Assembly (NCBI RefSeq): GCF_020885975.1
Contig: NZ_AP025183.1
Coordinates: 496,001 to 560,000, forward strand
Direction: 5' to 3'
Length of the DNA stretch: 64,000 nt
From: Flavobacterium ammonificans
Lineage (GTDB): Bacteria; Bacteroidota; Bacteroidia; Flavobacteriales; Flavobacteriaceae
The notes beneath the pieces were generated by a model. The model ran no database searches, was not told where the DNA came from, and was given only the letters and a program-made list of their open reading frames with translations. Positions within the stretch are counted from its first letter, which is position 1. Each line of letters starts with the position of its first letter. This document shows, in pieces, positions 17,140 through 24,980 of this stretch. The translations under genes and the position numbers were made by a program.

Positions 17140-17820
17140 ATGAAATATACTGATTTTGTAGGTGTAATGACCCATCCCCGAATGAACCGCTATTTAATAG
17201 CTTGTAATGGTAATACTCGAAAGGCAATGACGCTTTATAGAAAAAATTTACAACTTACTCAAGAACTATTTACGGTGATTAGTTGCTTTGAAGTTGCCCT
17301 AAGAAATGCTATAGACACTACTATTACTTCATCATTAGGAAATGATTGGATGAAAAATGCGGCTTCTATTAGTGGCGTATTTGATACACCAAAATGTCGT
17401 ATAACAAAAGATAATATTAACGATGCTATTAATAAACTACATACTTACAGTCATTATAAGTTAGTGGCAGAATTAGGTTTTGGATTCTGGCGTTTTATGT
17501 TTGCTCAAAACCAATTTAATGCCACAAATAAAATATTGTTACGGGTATTTCCATCAAAACCAAAATCATCACCAGCAATGCAATACAACAACATTTACAT
17601 ATTTAACCAGTTGGCACAACTCAATGAGATTAGAAACCGAATGGCACACCATGAACCCATCTGCTTTTTACCAGGCCAACCAATAAAAGATACCTCTTAT
17701 ACAAGAAAACACTATACTTTAATTTTAGAATTATTTCAATGGATGCAAATTGACGAAGCTGCTTTGTTGTATGGCTTAGACCACATCAATACCGTTTGCA
17801 ATGAAATTGATAGTTTGTAA
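17140..17820 (+). CDS. Abi family (Abi_2, AbiD/AbiF-like) HEPN protein
   Basis: A 226-residue predicted abortive-infection protein. The family feature FEVALRNAIDTTITSSLGNDW (residues 50-70) and the HEPN ribonuclease motif RNxxxH in EIRNRMAHHEP (R165, N166, H170) are both present and intact, so the protein may be an active RNase. It is cytoplasmic, with no membrane helix. Family knowledge: Abi_2 proteins stop phage by arresting the host cell, and AbiF-type members have been linked to RNA antitoxins and to Cas13 ancestry. A structured RNA candidate is transcribed divergently just upstream. It is the first gene of an accessory island. The family call is good; activity and RNA partnership are inferred. 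Confidence 0.8.
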   Translation: MKYTDFVGVMTHPRMNRYLIACNGNTRKAMTLYRKNLQLTQELFTVISCFEVALRNAIDTTITSSLGNDWMKNAASISGVFDTPKCRITKDNINDAINKLHTYSHYKLVAELGFGFWRFMFAQNQFNATNKILLRVFPSKPKSSPAMQYNNIYIFNQLAQLNEIRNRMAHHEPICFLPGQPIKDTSYTRKHYTLILELFQWMQIDEAALLYGLDHINTVCNEIDSL

Positions 17821-18064
17821 AGCAGAATTTTTATATTTTGACATTAGTTCATTTTCACATTAAAAATTCTTACATTTGAAATGCCCCTGTAACTGCAATA
17901 GATCCCGAGTCCATTTCCTTTACAGATTTATCGAAAATTAAAAACAGCCGTTTGTAAACGCTTGTATATTGCAAACATGCGCATATAAAAGAGTTACCTG
18001 ATATTTTAACCAAAATTTCGCTAAAAAAAGAAAATAGAAAAAATAACGTTTAAACAATTACACT
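17821..18064. other. Intergenic region after the Abi gene
   Basis: No gene is seen. A TACATTTG -7 box lies at about 17871-17878 on the plus strand without a clear -33. A region near 17950-17985 has GTTTG and CAAAC arms that resemble a degenerate copy of the attC-like element found at 19263-19392. Confidence 0.4.
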
Positions 18065-18610
18065 ATGAAAAAGATTATTTTATTATTGTCATTATTAAGT
18101 TCTTCAACAATTATTTACAGTCAAGAAACAGAATTTAAATTTGTAAAAGAAGGATTTACAGATTTTGTAATTACTCAATGTGAAGGTAAAACACAATCGG
18201 AATTATATAAAAAAGCATTAGATTGGGTTTCTGTAACTTTTAAAAATCCAAAAGAGGTTATCAAAGCCCAAATTGAAAATGATTATATTAGAATTGAAGG
18301 TTCTAGCAAAAATTTAGTTTGTTTTAATGCTATGGGGAAATCTTGCAATACTGCAAAATACAATATTGAAATATCATTTAAAGATGGTAAATATAAATTT
18401 GATGTTATTAATAATATTGAATATTTATATGAAGCAGGTTGGGCGGAAATTAGATTAGATAAAACGGAACTTTACTATAATAAAAAAGGTGAAATAAGAA
18501 GCACCTATAAATATTTCCCTGAAATTGCTGATTATTTTAATAATCTTAATTTCGAATTAAAAGAATTCTTAATAAGTGATAAAATTCCTAGTAAAAAAAG
18601 TGATTGGTAA
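18065..18610 (+). CDS. Secreted DUF4468-type protein
   Basis: A 181-residue protein with a signal peptide (first 19 residues, ending IIYSQ), so periplasmic or exported. The middle, SELYKKALDWVSVTFKNPKEVIKAQIENDYIRIEGS, matches the DUF4468 pattern (a TBP-like fold of unknown function common in Bacteroidota). A second protein with the same layout lies at 19586-20254. No lipobox or sorting domain is visible. The next gene starts nine bases downstream, suggesting cotranscription. Function is unknown. Confidence 0.7.
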   Translation: MKKIILLLSLLSSSTIIYSQETEFKFVKEGFTDFVITQCEGKTQSELYKKALDWVSVTFKNPKEVIKAQIENDYIRIEGSSKNLVCFNAMGKSCNTAKYNIEISFKDGKYKFDVINNIEYLYEAGWAEIRLDKTELYYNKKGEIRSTYKYFPEIADYFNNLNFELKEFLISDKIPSKKSDW

Positions 18611-18619
18611 AATAGTCAA

Positions 18620-19252
18620 ATGAAAAATTTAGAAATATATAAAGAATTTTATTTTAGAGAAATCGACCGTAAAAATGAATTAAACAACATTATAAATATT
18701 CCGATTATAATTATTACAGGGATTATTTCTGTTCAGTTTTATTTTTACAGCCAACAAATTGAAAATTCTTTAAAAATATATTTGGAAGTTTTATCAATAA
18801 TTTCTGCGTTAAGTATTCTTTATTCAATATTCTATCTTTTGAAATCATTTGGTAATTTTTTCAAAAATCATAGTTATAAGGAATTGAATGAAATGAATTC
18901 AATTTATAAATATGAAAGGGAATTAATAAAAGAACAAAAAAAAACAGCAGATGCTGAAAGTTTATTTTTAGAATATTTAAACGAACAGTTTTCTGATTGT
19001 GCAAGTCATAATTTTTTAATTAACAAAACTAGAACTGAAGACATAGCAAAATCAAAAAAAGGAATTTTTATAAGTACAATTTTGTTTTCAATAATATTTT
19101 TAATTTCAATTATTACAATGGCAAAAAAAACTGAAAATACCAAACCAATAGTTAAACCAGTTACAACTATTCAGCAACCACAAAGTGTTTTAATAAAAAA
19201 CAGTAAACAGACGAAAGAAACGCCTAAAACAAACATAAAAAGAAGTAATTAA
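18620..19252 (+). CDS. Hypothetical membrane protein with three predicted helices
   Basis: A 210-residue protein not recognised as a known family. Two hydrophobic helices lie near residues 24-44 and 54-74, then a roughly 70-residue charged helical linker (KEQKKTADAESLFLEYLNEQ), a third helix near 150-168, and a Lys/Thr/Pro-rich tail. The codons are very AT-rich, more so than the flanking housekeeping genes. It follows the DUF4468 gene by nine bases. Small proteins of this shape occur as membrane effectors in some defence systems, but nothing here identifies it as one. Confidence 0.6.
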   Translation: MKNLEIYKEFYFREIDRKNELNNIINIPIIIITGIISVQFYFYSQQIENSLKIYLEVLSIISALSILYSIFYLLKSFGNFFKNHSYKELNEMNSIYKYERELIKEQKKTADAESLFLEYLNEQFSDCASHNFLINKTRTEDIAKSKKGIFISTILFSIIFLISIITMAKKTENTKPIVKPVTTIQQPQSVLIKNSKQTKETPKTNIKRSN

Positions 19253-19262
19253 AAACATCAGG

Positions 19263-19392
19263 TAACAGCAGTTTGCAAAAATGGCGGGTTTTGGGCTTAA
19301 TTTAAAGTTGGTTTTGTACTTACAGAGTCAGTGTTTAACCGAAAGTTTAGGCTTCCTTAGTCCACCACTTCTGCAAGCTGCAAAACGTTGTA
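19263..19392. repeat. attC-like imperfect inverted-repeat element
   Basis: About 130 bases bounded by TAAC at 19263-19266 with GCAGTTTGC (19268-19276), and GCAAGCTGC (19373-19381) with GTTGTA (19387-19392). The inner arms pair over nine bases with one G-U. The interior (starting near AATGGCGGGTTTTGGGC) resembles the long imperfect hairpins found between single-gene units in Bacteroidota genomes. The terminal cores do not match the strict integron GTTRRRY/RYYYAAC, so it is attC-like or a degenerate relative. Confidence 0.45.
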
Positions 19393-19585
19393 AATAATGC
19401 CCGAATTTGGGGAAAAAACAGAAAAATGTTCAAAAAGTCAAAAATAAAAAACCGCAAATTCCAGATTTTAAATCGCCCAAAAGAAGAAAATTTGAAAATT
19501 GAAACGAACAGATTATAGCGCCGAATCGGAAAAATAGCTTTATGAGTTAAAATATTTTTATAAATTTCACTTTAAAAATTCAACT
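19393..19585. other. Remaining intergenic sequence before the second DUF4468 gene
   Basis: No gene, promoter match or strong hairpin was seen in this AT-rich stretch. Together with the attC-like element it makes up a gene-free interval of about 330 bases. Confidence 0.5.
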
Positions 19586-20254
19586 ATGAAAAAATTATTG
19601 ATATTATCAATTTTACTAACTAACACATTTGCTTTTAGTCAAACTATAAATAATGATAAAAATGGATATTATGAAATAATTGAAGTTGACAGTTTATCAA
19701 AAGCACAAATTTACAATAGGTCAAAAGAATGGATTGCATTAAATTATAAATCGGCAAATGATGTTATTCAGTTTGATACAAAAGATCAAATTATTGTTAA
19801 AGGAGTTTTTAAAATACCTTATCTTACTTATGAGTATACCTACAACCACTCATTAATAATGTATTTTAAAGAAAATAGATTTAAGGTTGAAATAATTTTA
19901 AATTCAATGCATAGCAATTTGTCAACTGATATTATAAATGTTGAAAACGGATTTTTGAGTACAAATAGTGAAGAAATTTTTGAGCGAATTATTTCAAATC
20001 CACTCCTCCAAGAAGAAAATATAAAAAAAACGTTCTTAGAACAATTTAAAAATATGGGTTTTAGTGAAAATAAAGCTTTAAAAGAATGGGATAAAAATAG
20101 AACAGATATGCTTTCGTCAATTCCAAAATCAACTAATGATATTGATATAAAAACTATTACTCAATACGTAGAGTCGATTAGAATAAAGGTAAAAAATATT
20201 TTTAATAGTATTGAAGAGTCTTTTAATAATAAGAATTCAAATGATGGGTGGTAA
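19586..20254 (+). CDS. Secreted DUF4468-type protein, second copy
   Basis: A 222-residue protein with a signal peptide (MKKLLILSILLTNTFAFSQ). The segment SKAQIYNRSKEWIALNYKSANDVIQFDTKDQIIVKG is the DUF4468 core and aligns by eye with the protein at 18065-18610. The C-terminal half differs: it is longer and helical, ending in a low-complexity Asn/Lys tail. No partner is evident. A hairpin with a T-tract lies 90 bases downstream. Function is unknown; in Bacteroidota such proteins are numerous and often duplicated. Confidence 0.7.
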   Translation: MKKLLILSILLTNTFAFSQTINNDKNGYYEIIEVDSLSKAQIYNRSKEWIALNYKSANDVIQFDTKDQIIVKGVFKIPYLTYEYTYNHSLIMYFKENRFKVEIILNSMHSNLSTDIINVENGFLSTNSEEIFERIISNPLLQEENIKKTFLEQFKNMGFSENKALKEWDKNRTDMLSSIPKSTNDIDIKTITQYVESIRIKVKNIFNSIEESFNNKNSNDGW

Positions 20255-20343
20255 AATCAGATTACGGTGAAATGCAGAATTTTAATTTTGGAAAGGAGAA
20301 AAGAAAATAGGACAACTTGATACTGTAAAAAATTATAAAAAAG

Positions 20344-20375
20344 AGGAGTATAAAAAATAGATAACTCCTTTTTTG
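20344..20375 (+). terminator. Likely terminator upstream of mntA
   Basis: AGGAGT (20344-20349) pairs with ACTCCT (20364-20369), followed by TTTTTT. The stem is short, so this is moderate evidence for the end of the upstream transcript. Confidence 0.5.
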
Positions 20376-20383
20376 TATTTTTG
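20376..20383 (+). promoter_or_regulatory. -7 element of the mntA-hepT pair
   Basis: TATTTTTG matches TAnnTTTG and ends 18 bases before the ATG at 20402. No TTG is found at the usual distance. Confidence 0.35.
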
Positions 20384-20401
20384 ACTATAATTTTCAAGCT
20401 G

Positions 20402-20701
20402 ATGAACTTAATTGACCTTCATTTTAAAGACATTCTCACGTTATGCAAAACGCATAAGGTAAAGTCTTTGTATGGCTTTGGTTCTGTTTATACTGATCAA
20501 TTCAATGCTGAGAGCGATGTGGATTTAGTAGTGGATTTTGAAAATATAGACGTTTTAGAATATGGAGATAATTATTATGATTTAAAATTTTCTCTTGAAA
20601 CCATTTTGAAAAGAAAGGTGGATTTAATAGAAGAAAAAGCGGTGAAAAACCCGTATTTCAAGCAATCACTAAATCAAAATAAAGTATTGATTTATGGATA
20701 A
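20402..20701 (+). CDS. mntA: MntA-type nucleotidyltransferase antitoxin
   Basis: A 99-residue minimal nucleotidyltransferase. The signature GSx10DxD is exact (G27, S28, D39, D41) in YGFGSVYTDQFNAESDVDLV. In characterised MntA/HepT pairs this enzyme adds AMP to the HEPN toxin and so silences it. The ATG at 20402 is chosen over an upstream in-frame TTG because it starts at the family's first helix. The gene overlaps the following HepT gene by eight bases, the standard layout of the module. Confidence 0.87.
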   Translation: MNLIDLHFKDILTLCKTHKVKSLYGFGSVYTDQFNAESDVDLVVDFENIDVLEYGDNYYDLKFSLETILKRKVDLIEEKAVKNPYFKQSLNQNKVLIYG

Positions 20702-21032
20702 TTCGATCAAAACATGGTTGTATGATATTCTAAATTCAATCAATGAAATTGAAAGTTATTTCGTTGAAACTCCTAAAATGTTCGAAATTTATCAAAACGA
20801 TTTAAAAACTAAGAGAGCCATTGAAAGAAATATTGAAATCATTGGCGAAGCTATGATTCGAATTCTCAAAGAAAATAACAGCATTGAAATTTCAAATTCT
20901 AGAAAAATAGTGGATGTAAGAAACCGAATTATTCACGGCTACTACTCCGTTTCTGATGATGTAATATGGGGAATTGTAATTAAGAATTTACCTGTATTAA
21001 AAACTGAAGTATCGCATTTACTCAACGAATAA
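20694..21032 (+). CDS. hepT: HepT-type HEPN ribonuclease toxin
   Basis: A 112-residue HEPN protein (DUF86 type). The Rx4HxY motif is intact: R76, H81 and Y83 in VRNRIIHGYYSV. The Tyr is the residue modified by MntA in studied systems, and R/H form the RNase site. Overlap of eight bases with mntA indicates coupled translation. Intact motifs in both genes suggest a working toxin-antitoxin module rather than a relic. The target RNA cannot be read from the sequence. Confidence 0.87.
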   Translation: MDNSIKTWLYDILNSINEIESYFVETPKMFEIYQNDLKTKRAIERNIEIIGEAMIRILKENNSIEISNSRKIVDVRNRIIHGYYSVSDDVIWGIVIKNLPVLKTEVSHLLNE

Positions 21033-21068
21033 GTTCTTCCTAAATTTTATATCTCCTTCAAGATAGAC

Positions 21069-21163
21069 CGCGTTAGGGATGGAAGCGGCATCCTTTTTTG
21101 TGAGTAGGCTGAGGTTCCCGAAGCCCGAACTAAAAAGATACAGCGTACAGCCCGGCCAACGCC
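21069..21163. ncRNA. Structured conserved-looking element (possible Flavo-1-like RNA or repeat)
   Basis: Outer stem GCGTT (21070-21074) with AACGC (21158-21162) and GGG/CCC next to it encloses a GGATG/CATCC hairpin with loop GAAGCGG (21077-21093), a T-run, and a GGCT/AGCC hairpin (21107-21124). The segments GGATGGAAGCGGCATCC and AAAGATACAGCG are, from memory, recurrent in intergenic regions of many flavobacteria. It may belong to a described class such as Flavo-1; I cannot confirm. The first hairpin plus T-run also works as a terminator for hepT. Confidence 0.45.
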
Positions 21164-21190
21164 CAAAAAACAATATTAATTTCATTTGTC

Positions 21191-21211
21191 ATTCCGAACT
21201 TGTTTCGGAAT
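21191..21211. repeat. Short palindromic repeat
   Basis: ATTCCGAA (21191-21198) and TTCGGAAT (21204-21211) pair perfectly over eight bases. A related CCGAA/TTCGG hairpin lies at 16603-16614, so this is a dispersed intergenic palindrome. Confidence 0.4.
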
Positions 21212-21269
21212 CTGAATTAGATGCTGAAACATCCCGACGCTTCGGAACGGCATAAAACAGACATAAGAA

Positions 21270-21308
21270 AACCTGCAAGGCATTGAAGCTATTGCAGGTT
21301 TGTTTTTT
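21270..21308 (+). terminator. Terminator between hepT and fumarase
   Basis: AACCTGCAA (21270-21278) and TTGCAGGTT (21292-21300) form a perfect nine-base-pair stem followed by TGTTTTTT. It lies between convergent units. The minus-strand T content is weaker, so it mainly serves the plus strand but may act both ways. Confidence 0.7.
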
Positions 21309-21340
21309 ATACCTAAAAGGTTATTGAAACCTTTCTAATT

Positions 21341-22942
21341 TTACAAATTCTCAAAGAAATCGTTTCCTTTATCATCGGTAATAATGAAGGCAGGAAAATC
21401 TTTCACGGTAATTTTACGTACCGCTTCCATACCCAATTCTTCAAAATCCACTACTTCTACTTTCAAGATATTGTCTTGCGCTAAAATGGCAGCTGGACCA
21501 CCAATAGAACCTAAATAGAATCCGCCATAGGTTTTACAAGCATCCATTACTTGTTTGGTACGGTTTCCTTTGGCCAACATAATCATGCTTCCACCTGCTT
21601 TTTGGAACTCTTCTACATACACGTCCATTCTTCCTGCCGTAGTAGGTCCAAAACTTCCTGATGGCATTCCGTCTGGAGTTTTAGCCGGCCCTGCGTAATA
21701 AATTGGATGGTTTTTAAAGTAGTCCGGCATTGGTTTACCCGCATCCAATAATTCTTTGATTTTGGCGTGAGCGATATCACGGGCTACAATCAAGGTTCCG
21801 TTTAATTTCAATCGGGTTTTGATTGGGTATTGCGATAGTTCTTTTAAAATATCCGCCATTGGTCGGTTCAAATCTACCTCAACTGGCGCTTCCAAATGCG
21901 GAGGCGTAGCCGGTAAAAATTGTTTTGGATTGGTTTCTAATTGCTCTAAAAAAATACCGTCTTTGGTAATTTTTCCTTTGATGTTTCTATCTGCCGAACA
22001 AGACACTCCCAAGCCAACCGGACAAGAAGCAGCGTGACGTGGCAAACGAATCACTCGTACATCGTGGGCAAAATATTTTCCGCCAAACTGCGCTCCAATG
22101 GAACTTTCTTGGCAAAATTCTAGTACTTTTTTCTCCCATTCTAAATCACGGAAGGCTTGACCTGCCATGTTTCCAGAAGTAGGTAAATTGTCAAAATACC
22201 CTGCTGAAGCTTTTTTCACGGCTGCCAAATTCGCTTCGGCAGAAGTTCCCCCAATTACTAACGCCAAATGGTACGGCGGACAAGCCGAAGTACCCAAATC
22301 TTTGATTTTTTGACGAATGAACGTCTCCATCGATTTGTCGTTTAGCAAGGATTTTGTTTGTTGGTACAAAAAGGTTTTGTTCGCCGAACCGCCTCCTTTT
22401 GCTAAAAACAAAAACTCATAAGAAGCTCCTTTTTTAGCATAAATATCAATTTGAGCCGGTAAATTCGATCCTGAATTTTTTTCTTCAAACATCGAAATCG
22501 GAACAATTTGAGAGTAACGTAAATTCTTATTTTGGTAAGTATTGAAAATTCCTTTTGACAACCATTCGGCATCATCGGCTCCAGTGTATACATTTTCGCC
22601 TTTTTTAGCCATAACAATCGCTGTTCCGGTATCTTGACAAGAAGGCAATTGCCCTTCTACAGCTACAACTGCATTTTGCAATAAATTGTAGGCCACAAAA
22701 CGATCGTTGTCTGTCGCTTCGGGATCGTTCAAAATGTTATTTAATTTTTGCAAATGTGATGTTCGCAACATAAACGACACGTCGTTCATGGCTTCTTGCG
22801 CTAGCAATTCCAATCCTTTTGGATCAACAGTTAGAATTTCTCGATTTCCTAATTGTTCTAGTTGTACAAAGTCGGAAGTTAATTTCTTGTATTGTGTATC
22901 GTCTTTCAAAATCGGATACGGGTCTTGATATATAAAGTCCAT
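21341..22942 (-). CDS. Fumarate hydratase, class I
   Basis: Iron-sulfur fumarase interconverting fumarate and malate in the TCA cycle. The 533-residue single chain contains both alpha and beta domains of class I enzymes. Recognisable stretches are [17 protein letters not shown] (first cluster Cys), [23 protein letters not shown] (second), [18 protein letters not shown] (third), and the beta domain with [31 protein letters not shown]. Length and order are those of FumA/FumB-type enzymes. It is monocistronic, convergent with the accessory island. The [4Fe-4S] cluster makes it oxygen sensitive, as in the family. Confidence 0.94.
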   Translation of the reverse strand: MDFIYQDPYPILKDDTQYKKLTSDFVQLEQLGNREILTVDPKGLELLAQEAMNDVSFMLRTSHLQKLNNILNDPEATDNDRFVAYNLLQNAVVAVEGQLPSCQDTGTAIVMAKKGENVYTGADDAEWLSKGIFNTYQNKNLRYSQIVPISMFEEKNSGSNLPAQIDIYAKKGASYEFLFLAKGGGSANKTFLYQQTKSLLNDKSMETFIRQKIKDLGTSACPPYHLALVIGGTSAEANLAAVKKASAGYFDNLPTSGNMAGQAFRDLEWEKKVLEFCQESSIGAQFGGKYFAHDVRVIRLPRHAASCPVGLGVSCSADRNIKGKITKDGIFLEQLETNPKQFLPATPPHLEAPVEVDLNRPMADILKELSQYPIKTRLKLNGTLIVARDIAHAKIKELLDAGKPMPDYFKNHPIYYAGPAKTPDGMPSGSFGPTTAGRMDVYVEEFQKAGGSMIMLAKGNRTKQVMDACKTYGGFYLGSIGGPAAILAQDNILKVEVVDFEELGMEAVRKITVKDFPAFIITDDKGNDFFENL

Positions 22943-23078
22943 TATTGAATTTTTAGAGGAGTAAAGTTACGGAATGTTTGACATTTACCCTTTTATTAAT
23001 TTGCTAAATTACTATACTTAGAATTATGTTGTATTTGTACATAAACCATTGGATGAAAATCGTTTGCTGTCATAATGC

Positions 23079-23183
23079 CAACGGATTGAAATCCGTTGCA
23101 ACATAATGGGTCGTCCCTACGGAACTTGTACAAGTAAAGAGCCATCGGCTCGGATCATTTTAAAAGGCTGGACTTCAGTCCAG
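23079..23183. repeat. Palindromic repeat element, copy 1
   Basis: A run of four hairpins: CAACGGAT/ATCCGTTG (loop TGAA, 23079-23098), the perfect 12-base palindrome ACTTGTACAAGT (23124-23135), GAGCC/GGCTC (loop ATC, 23139-23151), and CTGGACT/AGTCCAG (23168-23183). Copy 2 at 23246-23351 has the same order. The layout resembles REP/BIME-type elements mobilised by RAYT transposases. Confidence 0.65.
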
Positions 23184-23245
23184 TCGAAATACAAAAACGA
23201 ACATCCATAATAAAGAACCATCGTTGCTATAAAAAAATCCTACAC

Positions 23246-23351
23246 CAACAGATTGAAATCCGTTGCAACAAAATAAATCGTTCCTACGGAACTTGAATAT
23301 GTATAAGAGTCATAGGCTCGGCTCATTTAATAAGGCTGGACTTCAATCCAG
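23246..23351. repeat. Palindromic repeat element, copy 2
   Basis: Same architecture as copy 1 with several substitutions: CAACAGAT/ATCCGTTG (23246-23265), the shared TTCCTACGGAACTTG core, a GGCTCGGCTC variant, and CTGGACTTCAATCCAG (23336-23351). Some arms are decayed, so this copy is older or less constrained. Confidence 0.6.
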
Positions 23352-23424
23352 TCGTTCTCCAAAAGGAAAATATCATAACAAGCCATCGCTCGTACACTTT
23401 TATAAAGCTTGCAGGATTATAGTT

Positions 23425-24864
23425 TTAAAAAAACCAGCTTGCTACCAAAATCGCTGTGATCACACATATTAAATCTACCAAAAGCATAGTGCTCAATGTA
23501 TAACGGGTGTTTTTCACTTTAATCGAACCAAAATACACCGCAATCACATAAAAAGTAGTTTCGGCACTGCATTGGAAAATAGAACTTAATCTGCCCGTAA
23601 AGGAGTCTGGTCCAAATGTTCGCATAGCGTCGATCATAAATCCTCTTGAACCACCGGAACTAAAAGGTCGTAACATGGCTACAGGAAGCGAATCGGTGAT
23701 TTGCTTACTAACGCCAATATTAGAAAACACAAAAGAAATTCCGTTACTGATGATTTCAAATAAACCACTATTTCTAAAAAATGAAATCGCTACCAACATA
23801 CCCATTACATATGGGAAAATAGTAACACCTGTTTTTAAACCATTATTAGCACCTGTTACAAAAGTGTCAAAAATAGTAGTGTCATGAGCCACGAATTTTT
23901 TCTCGTTTATAAACGAAAAAACCAAGGTAAAACCAATAATAGCCACCAACATTAAACCTGAAAGATTAGAGGTAAAAAAGTTTTTACCAATTAAATCCAA
24001 AGTATTGATGTAAAACAAAAGTCCCACAATAGCAGCAATAATAGTCATCAAAGCTACCAACAAAGAAGCACTTTTGAAATTGACCTTTTGACGAATGCCA
24101 ACAATCAAAAACGCAGCAATCGTTCCAATAAAAGAGGTCAAAATACAAGGTAACATGACATCGGCTGGATTGGCGGCATTTTCAGCAGCACGATAACCAA
24201 TAATAGAAGTAGGTATTAAGGTCAATCCTGCGGCATGTAAACACATAAACATAATTTGTGCATCGCTGGCTTTGTCTTTTTCTGGATTTATAGTTTGCAA
24301 ACTTTCCATTGCTTTTAAGCCAAAAGGAGTAGCTGCCGAATCCAATCCAAGGAAGTTGGCGGCAAAATTCAATGTCATGTATGAAATCGATTCGTGGTTT
24401 TTTGGAACGGATGGGAATACTTTAGCAAACATCGGGCTCAGTTGACGGGCTAATTTTTCGGCTGCGCCAGAAATAATTAACAGCTCCATGATACCGCAAA
24501 AGAATGCCAAATAAGCAATCAATGGAATAATCAAGTCCAATAGGCTATTTTTACAAGTAGGCAATAAACCATCTGATTTTTGGACACCACTATAAATTTT
24601 AACCGTTTTATTTTGGAAAACATAAGTAGTGTCGGCATTGAGGGTATCTCGGTTGACAACCATCGTTTGTTCAGGAGCATTTTTGATACTATCTTTTACA
24701 AAAGCTGGAACTTGCTCAATGTATTTTTCTGAAATTAAAATGGGGTCGTCTTTTTTCCCATTCAACACGTGGTCAATAGTATAATTACCACCTGAAAACA
24801 AACTAAAAACTACAAAAGCAATGGAGGAAATAAAAATAGCCAACCAAAATCTACTTAATACCAT
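23425..24864 (-). CDS. Nucleoside recognition (SpmA/SpmB fusion) membrane protein
   Basis: A 479-residue multi-helix membrane protein combining two Gate/nucleoside-recognition modules, as in SpmA and SpmB of Bacillus fused in one chain. N-terminal helix, then a periplasmic stretch (about 25-100), then the first module (LLDLIIPLIAYLAFFCGIMELLIISGAAEKLA, NFAANFLGLDSAATPFGLKAM). The second module follows from about 300 (FDTFVTGANNGLKTGVTIFPYVMGMLVAISFFRNSG, RPFSSGGSRGFMID). Such fusions are widespread in Bacteroidota; the transported substrate is unknown. No sporulation role is implied. It is a single gene bounded by the palindromic repeats downstream. Confidence 0.88.
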   Translation of the reverse strand: MVLSRFWLAIFISSIAFVVFSLFSGGNYTIDHVLNGKKDDPILISEKYIEQVPAFVKDSIKNAPEQTMVVNRDTLNADTTYVFQNKTVKIYSGVQKSDGLLPTCKNSLLDLIIPLIAYLAFFCGIMELLIISGAAEKLARQLSPMFAKVFPSVPKNHESISYMTLNFAANFLGLDSAATPFGLKAMESLQTINPEKDKASDAQIMFMCLHAAGLTLIPTSIIGYRAAENAANPADVMLPCILTSFIGTIAAFLIVGIRQKVNFKSASLLVALMTIIAAIVGLLFYINTLDLIGKNFFTSNLSGLMLVAIIGFTLVFSFINEKKFVAHDTTIFDTFVTGANNGLKTGVTIFPYVMGMLVAISFFRNSGLFEIISNGISFVFSNIGVSKQITDSLPVAMLRPFSSGGSRGFMIDAMRTFGPDSFTGRLSSIFQCSAETTFYVIAVYFGSIKVKNTRYTLSTMLLVDLICVITAILVASWFF

Positions 24865-24980
24865 AATTTATATTTTTTGTAAAAATATAGATTTAAAACC
24901 AATGGATTTAAAAAAATACAACACGAATTACAGAATTTATCACCAATTCAATTGGTGCAATCTGTCAAATTGTGTTTCAA

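Larger units (their letters stand above)
22943..23424. other. Gene-free interval with palindromic repeats
   Basis: No protein gene is supported; a plus-strand reading frame at 23263-23472 is built from repeat sequence. The interval holds two copies of a complex palindromic element, annotated separately, plus AT-rich sequence upstream of the fumarase start. Confidence 0.6.

Noticed and set aside
23263..23472. 69-codon frame over the palindromic repeat copy 2
   Set aside because: Encoded mostly by the repeat and the end of the SpmA/SpmB gene; not protein-like.
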